64,000 nucleotides of DNA from Acidaminococcus hominis (GTDB taxonomy: Bacteria; Bacillota; Negativicutes; Acidaminococcales; Acidaminococcaceae). Positions 7,364-15,606 of the stretch are shown piece after piece. A program made the position numbers and the translations under genes. Below the pieces are notes generated by a model. That model ran no database searches, was not told the origin of the DNA, and saw nothing but the letters and a program-made list of their open reading frames with translations. Position 1 is the stretch's first letter. Every line of letters starts with the position of its first letter. The stretch lies in assembly GCF_900291475.1 (NCBI RefSeq), contig NZ_OLMM01000001.1, forward strand, positions 165,969 through 229,968, read 5' to 3'.

Positions 7364-10300
7364 ATGGGGAAAGAAAGTAAATGGCTATATGCTTCTATCA
7401 TGGCTGCTGTTTTTGCTGCGGGGGCAGGCTTGCATCCAGCCCTTGCAGCGGATGTTACCGGAAAGACCACGACGGTTGACACGGAAGTAAAGGTAGACGT
7501 CTACGGCGGTCAGGGCACCGAGGCAGGGGACAATGTCACCAAAAACACGGTGACCATCACCGAAACGGGCTATGTCACGTGGGGCAGGGTCTACGGCGGC
7601 TATTCTCCTTATGGCAAAGCCGATGAAAATACGGTGGATGCAGAAAATGCGTATGTCAAAGGCACGGTCTATGGCGGCTACGTTTTTCTTGATGAAGACA
7701 ATACAAGCATCACTGCACCTTTTACGGCAGACGCCAGCGGCAATACGGTTACGCTGAAAAATACCACCGTGTTTAGCCTAATATATGGTGGTTCTGTAGA
7801 GCGTATCGGCGAAGACTCTGACCTGTTCCCGTATCTGCAGCCTTCTGCTGCCAGTAACAACACAGTGACCATCACCAATGAATCAACTACACCTATTACC
7901 TATCAGGATATCTATGGCGGCTACACGACTAAGGGCGATGCCAGCGGCAATACCATCAGACTGGAAGGGACCCTCAGCGGCAGTGGGGCGGAAGCCCAAA
8001 CGAATGTGTTTGTGAAATCTAGATTTCTTAAACAATCTGCATATGTAACCGGCGGTGAAACGTGGGGTGGCAGTGCCAACGGAAACAAGGTCAGCTTGGA
8101 GAACATCGGCATTAACGATAACGTTATTGGCGGTTATACAGAAAATGATCTGTATGTATCGGACGATAGGAGGGCCTACGTCAGTACCAATGGAAACAGC
8201 ATATATTTAAAAAATGTGTATGGCGCAGATGACGACTCGGGAAATAATCATTGGTCCGAGGCCCTCGGTGGCTATGTGCTTGTTTTTGCAGATTTAGACC
8301 CGGAAAACGAAGGAGCACAGCTATACGGTGAGAGCAATGATAATACGGTGACTCTGGTTGGCTCACCTGACATGCCCCAGTTGGCACACATCAAAACCGC
8401 CAGTGGCAGCTATACAGAATCCAATGCAAATTTCAATGTAAACGATACGAGTTCGGCTGAGCGCTATGCTGTATCCTTGAGCAGCAATGGTAATACGGTT
8501 TCCTTAAATCACTACCAGGCAGGAAATGTCATAGCCGGCAACTCCGGCACTGCCGTATATGTTTATAAGGAATATGGTTCTCAGAAGAACTCAAGTTCTC
8601 TATCCATAATCGCAAGTGACAGGGCAAATGACAACCGCGTCTTCTTGACGGACAGCACTGTTACCCGCAACGTCATTGGCGGTGGGACCGCTGCCTATAT
8701 TGAAGCGGATGAGGCCATTGACCTGGGAATGACGCTTACACAGAGCATGAGCGATACGGCCACGGGCAATACAGTCGTTCTGACAGGAAGCAATGTGACA
8801 GGACAAATTGACAATGAGGAACTACGCTATGGGCACGTGGTTGGCGGCTTGGCCTTCCAAGGTACAGCCGCAGGCAATACGGTCAACCTTTCTGACAGCA
8901 CGGTAACCAGTGCCTATGGCGGCGCTGCAGGTGAGTTGGGAACAGATGGCACGTTGAGAGACGACTTGAATGAAATAGCATTCCTGAGCGACACCTACGT
9001 AGGTGCTGAGACTCAAGCTAAGCTTACCAGCAAGGCCAAAGACAATACAGTCAACATGATCAGCGGCACCGCAGATTCCCTCTGGGGCGGCTACGCAAAA
9101 GCTTTTGAAATAACACAAAGCGATTATGTAAACCATGTAGAAGTTTTCACTACCACAAACTACGACAGCGGCTCCGCCAACGGCAACACAGTCAACTACT
9201 ACGGCGGCACGGTGAATCAAAGTATCATCGGCGGCCAGTCCGAATCCGCCGCAACCAACGACAACATCGTGAACCTGTATGGAACCCTGGTGGGCAGCAG
9301 TGTCAGCCTCTCCGGCGGCATTGGCAAGACCGAAAGCACCGGCAATACCCTGAACGTCTATACCCTGAACAACAGTGTTGCCAACCTGGACCACTTCCAG
9401 AACCTGAACTTCTACGTGCCAACTGAGGCCGTAAACGGAAATACCATGCTGACAGTAACGGGTACGGCAGATGTGTCCGGGGCGTCCATTCAGGCTGGCG
9501 TGGAAAAGACCACGGCCCTTAAAGGCGGGGACGAAATCAACCTGCTGTATGATGCCAAGGGCATCACTGCGGACGGGGCGACCTACGGAACCCTGGCTGG
9601 CTTGGATACGGTTATGGATGCCGGGTTTGTGATCCGGCCGGTGGAGGTAAAGCAAAAGGACGCCAACACCCTTGTGCTGCACGTCCTGGAGGGCCAAAAG
9701 GCCACACTTTCTCCGGATACCAAACTCATTGCTGAATCCAGTGCCGCAGCCCTGAACTTCATTGGGGCAGGAGCGGATACGGCCCTGGATGCCGGCTTTA
9801 TGGCAGCTTCCCAGGCCAGCCAGAACAGCGAAAGCCAGAAGAACTTTACGCCCTACGTTACTATCGGCGGGCAGAACATGCGCTACGATACCGGTTCCTA
9901 TGTGGACAGCAACGGCTACGCCGGGAACCTGGGCCTGGTACGGCGCATTGCCAACGATAATTCCGTAGATACCATCATGCCCTTTGCCGAATACGGCAAA
10001 GGCAACTACACCAGCCACCTGGATAACGGCAGCCGGGGCGACGGTACCCAGCACTATGGCGGCGTAGGCCTGCTCTTGCGCAGGGACCTGAACAACGGTG
10101 TATATTACCAGGCCAGCCTCCGGGCCGGCGTCATGGACGGCGACTTCCGGGGCGCCCTGGAAGGCTACCATACCACCTACGACACCCATGCCCGGTACGC
10201 CGGCGCCAGCCTGGGTCTGGGCCGGATCTACCAACAAACCGACAAAGATAGCGTGGATGTATATGGCCGATTCAATTATACCCATCTCACCAGCGATGAC

Positions 10301-10642
10301 GTAACCCTGCACAATGCCCTTGGCACGGCGGACTATAACCTGGATGCAGCCGATTCCTACCGCACCAGATTGGGCGCCCGCTGGACCCATAATTACCAAA
10401 AGAACCAGTCCTACTACGCAGGCCTGGGCTGGGATTACGAATTTGACAGCACTGCCAGAGCCACCTATGATGGCCTCAGCACCCCGTCCCCGGAGAGCAA
10501 AGGCTCCAGCGCCCTGTTAGAACTGGGCTGGAAGAGCGACGCCACCAAGGAAAACCCCTGGGGCGCAGATCTCAGAGTGACCGGGTGGGCAGGGAAGCAA
10601 AGAGGTTTGGTGTTTAATGCATCCCTCACACGGAGACTGTAA
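7364..10642 (+). CDS. autotransporter with GNTV/YGGY-repeat passenger
   Basis: A type Va autotransporter of 1092 residues. The ATG at 7364 follows GGGAGG at good spacing. The signal peptide MGKESKWLYASIMAAVFAAG is cleaved after HPALA near residue 28. The passenger repeats the motifs (A/S)(S/N)GNTV-x-(L/I) and (V/I)(Y/I)GG(Y/G), predicting a beta-helix. The region from about residue 640 (KTESTGNTLNVY) through the barrel to the terminal LTRRL is nearly identical to that of the gene at 32896-37375 on the other strand. The passengers upstream of this point differ. This suggests recent duplication or gene conversion of the shared 3' part. The protein is expected in the outer membrane with the passenger outside; its target is unknown. 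Confidence 0.88.
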   Translation: MGKESKWLYASIMAAVFAAGAGLHPALAADVTGKTTTVDTEVKVDVYGGQGTEAGDNVTKNTVTITETGYVTWGRVYGGYSPYGKADENTVDAENAYVKGTVYGGYVFLDEDNTSITAPFTADASGNTVTLKNTTVFSLIYGGSVERIGEDSDLFPYLQPSAASNNTVTITNESTTPITYQDIYGGYTTKGDASGNTIRLEGTLSGSGAEAQTNVFVKSRFLKQSAYVTGGETWGGSANGNKVSLENIGINDNVIGGYTENDLYVSDDRRAYVSTNGNSIYLKNVYGADDDSGNNHWSEALGGYVLVFADLDPENEGAQLYGESNDNTVTLVGSPDMPQLAHIKTASGSYTESNANFNVNDTSSAERYAVSLSSNGNTVSLNHYQAGNVIAGNSGTAVYVYKEYGSQKNSSSLSIIASDRANDNRVFLTDSTVTRNVIGGGTAAYIEADEAIDLGMTLTQSMSDTATGNTVVLTGSNVTGQIDNEELRYGHVVGGLAFQGTAAGNTVNLSDSTVTSAYGGAAGELGTDGTLRDDLNEIAFLSDTYVGAETQAKLTSKAKDNTVNMISGTADSLWGGYAKAFEITQSDYVNHVEVFTTTNYDSGSANGNTVNYYGGTVNQSIIGGQSESAATNDNIVNLYGTLVGSSVSLSGGIGKTESTGNTLNVYTLNNSVANLDHFQNLNFYVPTEAVNGNTMLTVTGTADVSGASIQAGVEKTTALKGGDEINLLYDAKGITADGATYGTLAGLDTVMDAGFVIRPVEVKQKDANTLVLHVLEGQKATLSPDTKLIAESSAAALNFIGAGADTALDAGFMAASQASQNSESQKNFTPYVTIGGQNMRYDTGSYVDSNGYAGNLGLVRRIANDNSVDTIMPFAEYGKGNYTSHLDNGSRGDGTQHYGGVGLLLRRDLNNGVYYQASLRAGVMDGDFRGALEGYHTTYDTHARYAGASLGLGRIYQQTDKDSVDVYGRFNYTHLTSDDVTLHNALGTADYNLDAADSYRTRLGARWTHNYQKNQSYYAGLGWDYEFDSTARATYDGLSTPSPESKGSSALLELGWKSDATKENPWGADLRVTGWAGKQRGLVFNASLTRRL

Positions 10643-10655
10643 ATGTGAAAGAAAG

Positions 10656-10705
10656 TAAAAAGCCGCTCTCCAAAATCATGCAGATTTTGGAGAGCGGCTT
10701 TTTTG
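10656..10705 (+). terminator. rho-independent terminator of autotransporter gene
   Basis: GCCGCTCTCCAAAATC pairs with GATTTTGGAGAGCGGC, followed by TTTTTT, just after the stop codon. Confidence 0.85.
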
Positions 10706-10736
10706 CTTGAAATCGGGGGATGAGTGGGGCGCTGAC

Positions 10737-10802
10737 AGGTAGTGCTGAAGAAAACGGACGACGTGCTACGCTTTCTACGAAAGCGTAGAGGTGTTTTTGG
10801 GA
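10737..10802 (+). repeat. 3'-flank hairpin element shared with the inverted paralogue
   Basis: GCTGAAGAAAACGGA, a CTACGCTTTC-ta-cGAAAGCGTAG hairpin, then AGGTGTTTTT and GAATATAT. The same order occurs on the minus strand at 32740-32812 behind the fourth autotransporter, but there the stem is CTACAGTTTTT/AAAAACTGTAG. Confidence 0.6.
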
Positions 10803-10978
10803 ATATATTGCGGCGCCAGCGCCGCAGAAGGAACCTTCCCCACCCAGGGCCCTTGGATTCTTGGTGTGGCCCGTCCCTCCCCTTCCTGTTAGGCGGGGAG
10901 GGCAGAGGACGTGCTGGCCGTTACAGGTAGTGATTTGATAGCTCATGTAGTGGTGACGCTATAGTAACGATTAACAAT
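10803..10978 (+). repeat. intergenic repeat R1, partial copy 3
   Basis: Matches the second half of R1 (from GCGGCGCCAGCGCCGC through GGCAGAGGACGTGCTGGCCG to GTAACGATTAACAATTGACCAG), but lacks the two leading hairpins. Confidence 0.7.
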
Positions 10979-11175
10979 TGACCAGCAGCGATATAGAACG
11001 CTTCCTGCAAACGTTGCGTTCGCGTCCAAACAGCGCTACAGTTTTTCCAAAAGCTGTTTGGTATACGCGAGCCATGCGACAGCCGTCCGGGAATCAAACC
11101 CGTAGGGTGCTGATGACCGGAATACGGCGAACCGCTCAGGAAGTGGTGCCGGTAGGCACCGATAGAAGTTCATTA
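10979..11175 (+). repeat. two-hairpin element E3, with core
   Basis: Outer arms CTTCCTG (11001-11007) and CAGGAAG (11137-11143). The inner stem TCGCGTCCAAACAGC (11020-11034) pairs with GCTGTTTGG-tat-ACGCGA (11053-11070). A GCCGT/ACGGC stem and a GGTGCC-ggta-GGCACC tail hairpin follow. Confidence 0.75.
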
Positions 11176-11204
11176 AAGCTATTTTTCGCGGCGCTAGCGC
11201 CGTA

Positions 11205-11275
11205 AATGCTGGGGTGAACTTCCTCAGTCATCCCTACGGGCTGACGGCCCCTACACGCTTGCAGGGGCCAGTCTT
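11205..11275 (-). repeat. two-hairpin element E9, coreless, inverted
   Basis: On the minus strand, arms GGCCCCT/AGGGGCC (11269-11263 and 11252-11246) close a ten-base loop GCAAGCGTGT. A GTCA/TGAC tail hairpin (11245-11227) and GAGGAAGTTC follow. It faces E3, just as E8 faces E1. Confidence 0.6.
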
Positions 11276-11355
11276 AGGCCCATACGAGTCATGTGCTAAA
11301 CGGGGTATAGCAAAGCAACATGGTTCGTAAATATCATCACTACTCTAGTCTATTA

Positions 11356-11550
11356 CATGACCGGTAGGGGCCTGGAAGCCTTCTGAGTGGTTCGCCGTAC
11401 TCCAATCAGCGGCGTCCTCGCGGACTTGCTTCTTGGACGGCTATCACATAGGTCGCATATTCCAAATGTCCTTGAAAACTGAATTGACATTTGGATGCGA
11501 CCGTAAAGCGTTGGAGAAGGTGTCGCCAGAGGCGACGGATGAGGTTCACT
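11356..11550 (+). repeat. two-hairpin element E4, core inverted
   Basis: The left flank CTGGAAG, arms CCTTCT (11379-11384) and AGAAGG (11515-11520), and tail GTCGCC-aga-GGCGAC are in the usual order. The core between them is reversed: GTGGTTCGCCGTA comes first and the GGTCGCAT/ATGCGACC stem comes second. Confidence 0.7.
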
Positions 11551-11835
11551 ACGACTTTTTCTGCGGCCGTAGGCCGAATGCCTTCTCCTTACCTGTTCGC
11601 TATGCGAACAGGAGAAGGGGAAGGGTGGCTGCGCCCAAGAGTAAAACGCAGCCGGGATGGGGTTCAAAAGTAGGATGTCTGTACCGCACCCGTTGAGAAC
11701 GTCGACCAAAAATCCGGTACAGAGTTTTCTCCAGCTAAAAATTGCCCTTGGGCAATTTTTCCGTTGTTGGACTACCTAACGGTCCGCACTAGCCCCAAAT
11801 GGGGACAAACCTTTCCCCACACAGGGGGAAAATGC
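11551..11835 (+). repeat. intergenic repeat R2, copy 3
   Basis: Same landmarks as copies 1 and 2, but the first hairpin is CCTGTTCGC/GCGAACAGG and an extra GGCTGCG/CGCAGCC pair replaces GCCGGCG. It ends with CCCCAAATGGGGACAAACC, as copy 1 does. The remaining bases up to 11957 hold a GCCCCGCTC/GAGCGGGGC hairpin (11910-11932) that could terminate the LysR-type gene. Confidence 0.65.
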
Positions 11836-11957
11836 CGCAACGCGGCAAAAGGGGCTTTCCCAGCCGTCACCCAAGCCTTTGCGGCCGACCGCCGCATACA
11901 CCTAGCCCCGCTCCAGTTATAGAGCGGGGCTAGTATGGGGTCATACCTCACCCAGTA

Positions 11958-12221
11958 TTATTCTTGCGGCTGAAAATTTTCAAATGCCATGTTCACTGAT
12001 AACCAAGATTGGGCCAAGGGCAGGAGTCGTTTGCCGTTGGGTGTCAGTTGGGTGCCCCGGGAGCCTTGCTGCCGCAGGACCAGCTGAGCACCTACCTGGC
12101 GTTCCAGCTGCTTTAGCCGATAGCTGACGGTAGCCTGGGATACATAAAGCACCCGGGAGGCTTCACTGATATTATTGACCTTAGCAATGGTCAAAAACGT
12201 TTCTACCAAATCTTTTTCCAT
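11958..12221 (-). CDS. LysR-type DNA-binding domain protein, no effector domain
   Basis: An 87-residue protein from the ATG at 12221, which has GGGAGG nine bases upstream; earlier in-frame codons are not needed. Residues 1-62 are a classic LysR winged helix-turn-helix (EASRVLYVSQATVSYRLKQLE), followed by the start of the linker helix. Family members are about 300 residues with a C-terminal inducer-binding domain. Here the stop codon comes directly after the DNA-binding part and repeat DNA follows, so it is either a truncated remnant or a stand-alone DNA-binding protein. It lies just downstream of the amidohydrolase gene, and two inverted repeats that could be its operators lie in the divergent intergenic region at 13297-13350. 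Confidence 0.75.
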   Translation of the reverse strand: MEKDLVETFLTIAKVNNISEASRVLYVSQATVSYRLKQLERQVGAQLVLRQQGSRGTQLTPNGKRLLPLAQSWLSVNMAFENFQPQE

Positions 12222-12386
12222 AGGGGATGCCTCCCATCTCAAATTATGGCGGTTTCGTTTTGGGTAACAAGAAGCGATGCTTCGGCAGAGGGGTTCAAGA
12301 AATAGAAACAGAGGGTTTTGAACAAGTCCAGAAGCATCGCTTTCAAGTTTCACAAGCAATAAGCCAATAAGGCGGAAGAAAACAGA

Positions 12387-13214
12387 TTAGAAGCCGTATA
12401 GTTCGGCGGGATTGTCGGTCAGAGCCAGGCGTCTCAGCCGGTCACTGGGCAGCCATTGGGCTAGCAGTTCCACCAATTGGAATTCGTCCGGCTTTTTCTT
12501 TTCCGTAACATGGGGGAAATCCGTCCCCCAAACAATCCGTTGGGGAGCAAACTCGGCAATGGTACGGGCAGTTTTTGTAGCATCCACCCAAGGATATACG
12601 CTGGTGGTGTTCAAATAGGGACCGGTGAGTTTAATCCAGGTGTTGCCTTTTTCCAGCATTTCCTGGATGAACGTCCAAGCCGGGTCTTTGGTGCCCAGCA
12701 CCGGATCCAGGCGCCCCATATGGTCAATGACAATTTTGCAGTCCATTTTTCGGATGACGTCAGCATGCTCGGCAATTTGGGCGGCGCTCATATGCAACTG
12801 GATATTCCAGCCCAGGTCTTTTACCCGTTCGCTGAGAGGGTAGCAGTCATCAAAGGAAACAACTGCATTTTTTGGGTTCCATACGCTAAAACGCAGCCCC
12901 CGTACCCCGCCTTCATGGAGCCGTTCCAATTCCTTATCGCTGACAGTGGCATCTACGACGGCAATGCCCCTTACGTTGGCCGGCCCGAACTTCTGGATGG
13001 CGTCTAGCAGGCAGGTATTGTCCTTCCCAAAGGGTTTCGCCTGGACAAATATGGCTCTAGGCAATTCCAGCTTTTCTGCAAGATATTTATAGGTTTTCAC
13101 AGTGCCAATCTGGGAAGCTGCCTTACCATCATTGGGGAAAGCAGGATCAATAATGTGCAGGTGTGCATTGCATGCCTGGGGCGGCATGGTGAAACTGAAT
13201 TTGTTTGTGCTCAT
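12387..13214 (-). CDS. amidohydrolase family 2 protein (lactonase-like)
   Basis: A 275-residue TIM-barrel hydrolase. The ATG at 13214 has GGAGG ten bases upstream and is preferred over a GTG three codons earlier. Visible motifs are CNAHLHIID (metal-binding HxH) near residue 15, QLHMS, IDHMGR near residue 165 and WGTDFPH near residue 235. This order is typical of the amidohydrolase-2 group that includes 2-pyrone-4,6-dicarboxylate lactonase and D-galactarolactone isomerase; both act on lactones of di- or tricarboxylic acids. It is divergent from the hydratase/citrate-lyase operon, so a lactone or ring-opening step feeding that pathway is plausible, but its substrate is not known. Confidence 0.7.
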   Translation of the reverse strand: MSTNKFSFTMPPQACNAHLHIIDPAFPNDGKAASQIGTVKTYKYLAEKLELPRAIFVQAKPFGKDNTCLLDAIQKFGPANVRGIAVVDATVSDKELERLHEGGVRGLRFSVWNPKNAVVSFDDCYPLSERVKDLGWNIQLHMSAAQIAEHADVIRKMDCKIVIDHMGRLDPVLGTKDPAWTFIQEMLEKGNTWIKLTGPYLNTTSVYPWVDATKTARTIAEFAPQRIVWGTDFPHVTEKKKPDEFQLVELLAQWLPSDRLRRLALTDNPAELYGF

Positions 13215-13296
13215 AATACCCACAACCTCCGTTATTTTGTTAAGACCATGGTATCATGAGTGCTATGTAATAAAAAAGCAGTTAAATGGAACGATA

Positions 13297-13315
13297 CCGC
13301 AACTTTAGGTTGCGG
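13297..13315. promoter_or_regulatory. inverted repeat, candidate LysR operator 1
   Basis: CCGCAAC-tttag-GTTGCGG, a perfect 7-bp palindrome, lies between the divergent amidohydrolase and hydratase genes. It is followed by ATTTTTTAT, so a weak terminator is an alternative, but neither neighbour is transcribed into it. Confidence 0.5.
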
Positions 13316-13333
13316 ATTTTTTATGTCCTTAGA

Positions 13334-13350
13334 TGCAACCTTTGGTTGCA
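13334..13350. promoter_or_regulatory. inverted repeat, candidate LysR operator 2
   Basis: TGCAACC-ttt-GGTTGCA, a perfect 7-bp palindrome. It shares the GCAAC...GTTGC core with operator 1, and the two centres are about 36 bp apart. Paired dyads like these in a divergent promoter fit LysR-type control. Confidence 0.55.
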
Positions 13351-13467
13351 GACTTACAAATACAAAGTGCTTTTCATTACATGGATGAAACGGTAGCATG
13401 TAGGTGAAGGCAAGATTCGGTTGATAATTCACTGAATTTTAGAAATGCAATAAAAGGAGGCAGTTCA

Positions 13468-14748
13468 ATGGGAAAGACAGCCATTGTAAAAATTATGGAG
13501 CGTGCATCTGGCCATCCTGTCAAGGTAGGGGAACGGGTCTGGTGCCATGTGGACCTGGCTTCCGCCAGAGACTTCGGCGGTGCCAACTGCGTGCTGCAGT
13601 TTGAAAAGGAAATGGGCAAGGATGCCAAGGTATGGGATCCCAATAAAGTAGCCTATACCTTTGACTTGCAGACACCCTCCCATTCGGAAAAGGTATCCAA
13701 TAACCAGAAAATCATCCGGGAATTTGCAAAAAGACAAGGTATTCCTCATCTGTTTGACATCAACCACGGCATCGGCCAACACGTTATGCTGGAAGCCGGC
13801 CTGATCAAACCGGGGGATGTGGTCCTGGGCACGGACAGCCATATGAACCTGCTGGGTTCCGTAGGCGCCTTTGCTACCGGCGTTGGCAACTCTGACGTAG
13901 CAGCTGCGTATGTGAAAGGCCTGTGCTGGTTCCGGGTTCCGGAAACTATGAAAATCAACATCACCGGTCATTTCAAAAAAGGCGTGTGTATGCGTGACCT
14001 GCTTACCAAGATTGTAGGCGACCTGGGTGCCGGCGGCATGGACTACCTGGCAGTGGAATTCACCGGCGATACGGTAGAACGGGCTACTCTGGCAGAGCGG
14101 ATTACCCTGTGCTCCATGGTAACCGAAATGAGCGGCAAGGTTCCCCTGATTATGCCCAATGGCCCTGTACTGGATTGGCTGGTAGAACGGGCTGGGAAAG
14201 AAGTGGTGGACCGGGTGAAGGCGTTGTCTGCTGACCCCGATGCTGAGTACTGCCAGGTTCTGGAATACAATGTGGACGAATTGGAGCCCATGGCCTCCTG
14301 CCCCGATGCACCGGATAATGTAAAGACTGTCCGGGAAGTTGCTGGTACCCATGTGGACCAGGTTCATATCGGTTCTTGCTCCAACGGCCGCTACGAAGAT
14401 ATTAAAGCTGCCCATGACGTGCTTATGGCAGGCGGCGGTAAGATCAATCCGGGCACCCGGGTAATCATCACCCCCTGCACCACGGAAGTGGAACTGCAGT
14501 GCCTGAAAGACGGCTTCGTTACGGATTTCCTGAATGCCGGCATTGTTTTCACCAATCCCACCTGTGCCCTGTGCACAGCAGAACATTACGGTGCACTGCC
14601 TGCAGGGGATGTGGGCGTAGCCACCAACAACCGGAACTTCATAGGCAAAGTGGGCAAGGGGAGCCATACCTATCTGCTTTCTCCCATGTCTGCCATGGCT
14701 ACTGCACTTCGGGGCTGCATCACTGACCCCCGGGATATTTTGAAATAG
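13468..14748 (+). CDS. aconitase-family hydratase large subunit (HacA/LeuC/DmdA type)
   Basis: A 426-residue [4Fe-4S] hydro-lyase large subunit that works with the small subunit encoded next. Cluster ligands are visible as the Cys of IGSCSNGR near residue 300 and the pair in NPTCALC near residue 365. GTDSHMNLLGSVGAFATGVG near residue 115 is the substrate-loop motif. The start has GGAGG eight bases upstream. The size and two-subunit arrangement match isopropylmalate isomerase, homoaconitase and 2,3-dimethylmalate dehydratase, but no leucine genes are nearby. The following citrate-lyase genes point to interconversion of an unsaturated acid (aconitate, mesaconate or dimethylmaleate type) and a hydroxy acid. 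The exact substrate cannot be deduced. Confidence 0.8.
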   Translation: MGKTAIVKIMERASGHPVKVGERVWCHVDLASARDFGGANCVLQFEKEMGKDAKVWDPNKVAYTFDLQTPSHSEKVSNNQKIIREFAKRQGIPHLFDINHGIGQHVMLEAGLIKPGDVVLGTDSHMNLLGSVGAFATGVGNSDVAAAYVKGLCWFRVPETMKINITGHFKKGVCMRDLLTKIVGDLGAGGMDYLAVEFTGDTVERATLAERITLCSMVTEMSGKVPLIMPNGPVLDWLVERAGKEVVDRVKALSADPDAEYCQVLEYNVDELEPMASCPDAPDNVKTVREVAGTHVDQVHIGSCSNGRYEDIKAAHDVLMAGGGKINPGTRVIITPCTTEVELQCLKDGFVTDFLNAGIVFTNPTCALCTAEHYGALPAGDVGVATNNRNFIGKVGKGSHTYLLSPMSAMATALRGCITDPRDILK

Positions 14749-14761
14749 GGAGGAACGCAGA

Positions 14762-15283
14762 ATGAGCAAACAAATTGGCCGTGCCTGGGTATTAAGCGAT
14801 AACGTAGATACGGATTTGATTTATCACAACAAATATTTGGCGGAAACAGACCCCAAGCAAATGCCCCAATACGCTTTTGAATATTATCCGGGCATGGAAA
14901 ACTTTGCCAAGGAAGTAAAACCTGGGGACTTTGTTGTAGCTGGTAAGAACTTTGGCTGCGGTTCCAGCCGAGAACACGCCGTATACTGCTTGAAATACGC
15001 CGGAGTACCCTGCATTTTGGCAGAAACCTGTTCTCGAATCTACTACCGGAATGCCATCAACAACGGTTATCCGGTCCTGTTCGTCAAGGGCTTGTCCCAG
15101 GGCATCAAAGACGGCAAGATCAAAAACGGCGATACCCTGGAAGTTGACCTGTCCACCGGGGAAATCAAAGACCAAAACACCGGTGTGGTTTTCCACGGAG
15201 ATGCCGTCAGCAACCTGGAACACGAAATCATGGAAGCCGGAGGGCTGTTCCCCTATATGAAAGCCCACGCCAAAGAAGACTAA
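14762..15283 (+). CDS. aconitase-family hydratase small subunit (HacB/LeuD/DmdB type)
   Basis: 173 residues, the swivelling domain of the two-subunit hydratase. Visible motifs are [17 protein letters not shown] near residue 10 and [21 protein letters not shown] near residue 62, where the GSSRE loop binds the substrate carboxylate. It starts 13 bases after the large subunit stop, behind GGAGG, so the two subunits should be made together. Length is typical for the family. Specificity is as uncertain as for the large subunit. Confidence 0.8.
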   Translation: MSKQIGRAWVLSDNVDTDLIYHNKYLAETDPKQMPQYAFEYYPGMENFAKEVKPGDFVVAGKNFGCGSSREHAVYCLKYAGVPCILAETCSRIYYRNAINNGYPVLFVKGLSQGIKDGKIKNGDTLEVDLSTGEIKDQNTGVVFHGDAVSNLEHEIMEAGGLFPYMKAHAKED

Positions 15284-15297
15284 GGAGGCACACGAGT

Positions 15298-15606
15298 ATG
15301 GAATTAAAGAAACCGGCCCTGGTCGGTACGCTGGAATCCAGCGATGTGCAGATTAAACTGTTTCCCAATCCGGGAAAAGGCATTGATATCGATTTGCAGA
15401 GCGTTGTAAAAACCCTGTTTGGTGATGCTATCGAAGCTACCATCCGGGAAGTCCTGAAGAATTTTGACGTAAAGGACGCCAGAGTAGAAGTGTACGATAA
15501 AGGCGCCTTGGATTTTGCCATCCGGGCCCGCATGGAATGTGCGGTCTGCAGAGCAGCTGAAATCCATTACGATTGGAGAAAGGAGGATCAACATGGCCAA
15601 AACTGA
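15298..15606 (+). CDS. citD: citrate lyase-like gamma subunit (acyl carrier protein)
   Basis: 102 residues. VGTLESSD at residues 9-16 matches the CitD site, and Ser14 is the expected attachment point for the phosphoribosyl-dephospho-CoA arm that carries the acyl group. YDKGALDFAIRARMECAVCRA near residue 67 is the conserved C-terminal motif. GGAGG precedes the ATG. It overlaps the beta-subunit gene by 14 bases. No citC, citG or citX gene for priming and acetylating the carrier is present in the window, so these must be elsewhere if the complex is active. Confidence 0.85.
   Translation: MELKKPALVGTLESSDVQIKLFPNPGKGIDIDLQSVVKTLFGDAIEATIREVLKNFDVKDARVEVYDKGALDFAIRARMECAVCRAAEIHYDWRKEDQHGQN

Noticed and set aside
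8822-10399. Open frame of 525 codons antisense to the autotransporter at 7364
   Set aside because: It is the reverse-complement shadow of a GC-rich repeat gene; the barrel on the plus strand is unmistakable.
13468-15283. Leucine biosynthesis leuCD
   Set aside because: Subunit sizes fit, but there is no leuA or leuB nearby, and the genes are followed directly by citrate-lyase subunits and PrpD genes, so a catabolic hydratase is more likely.
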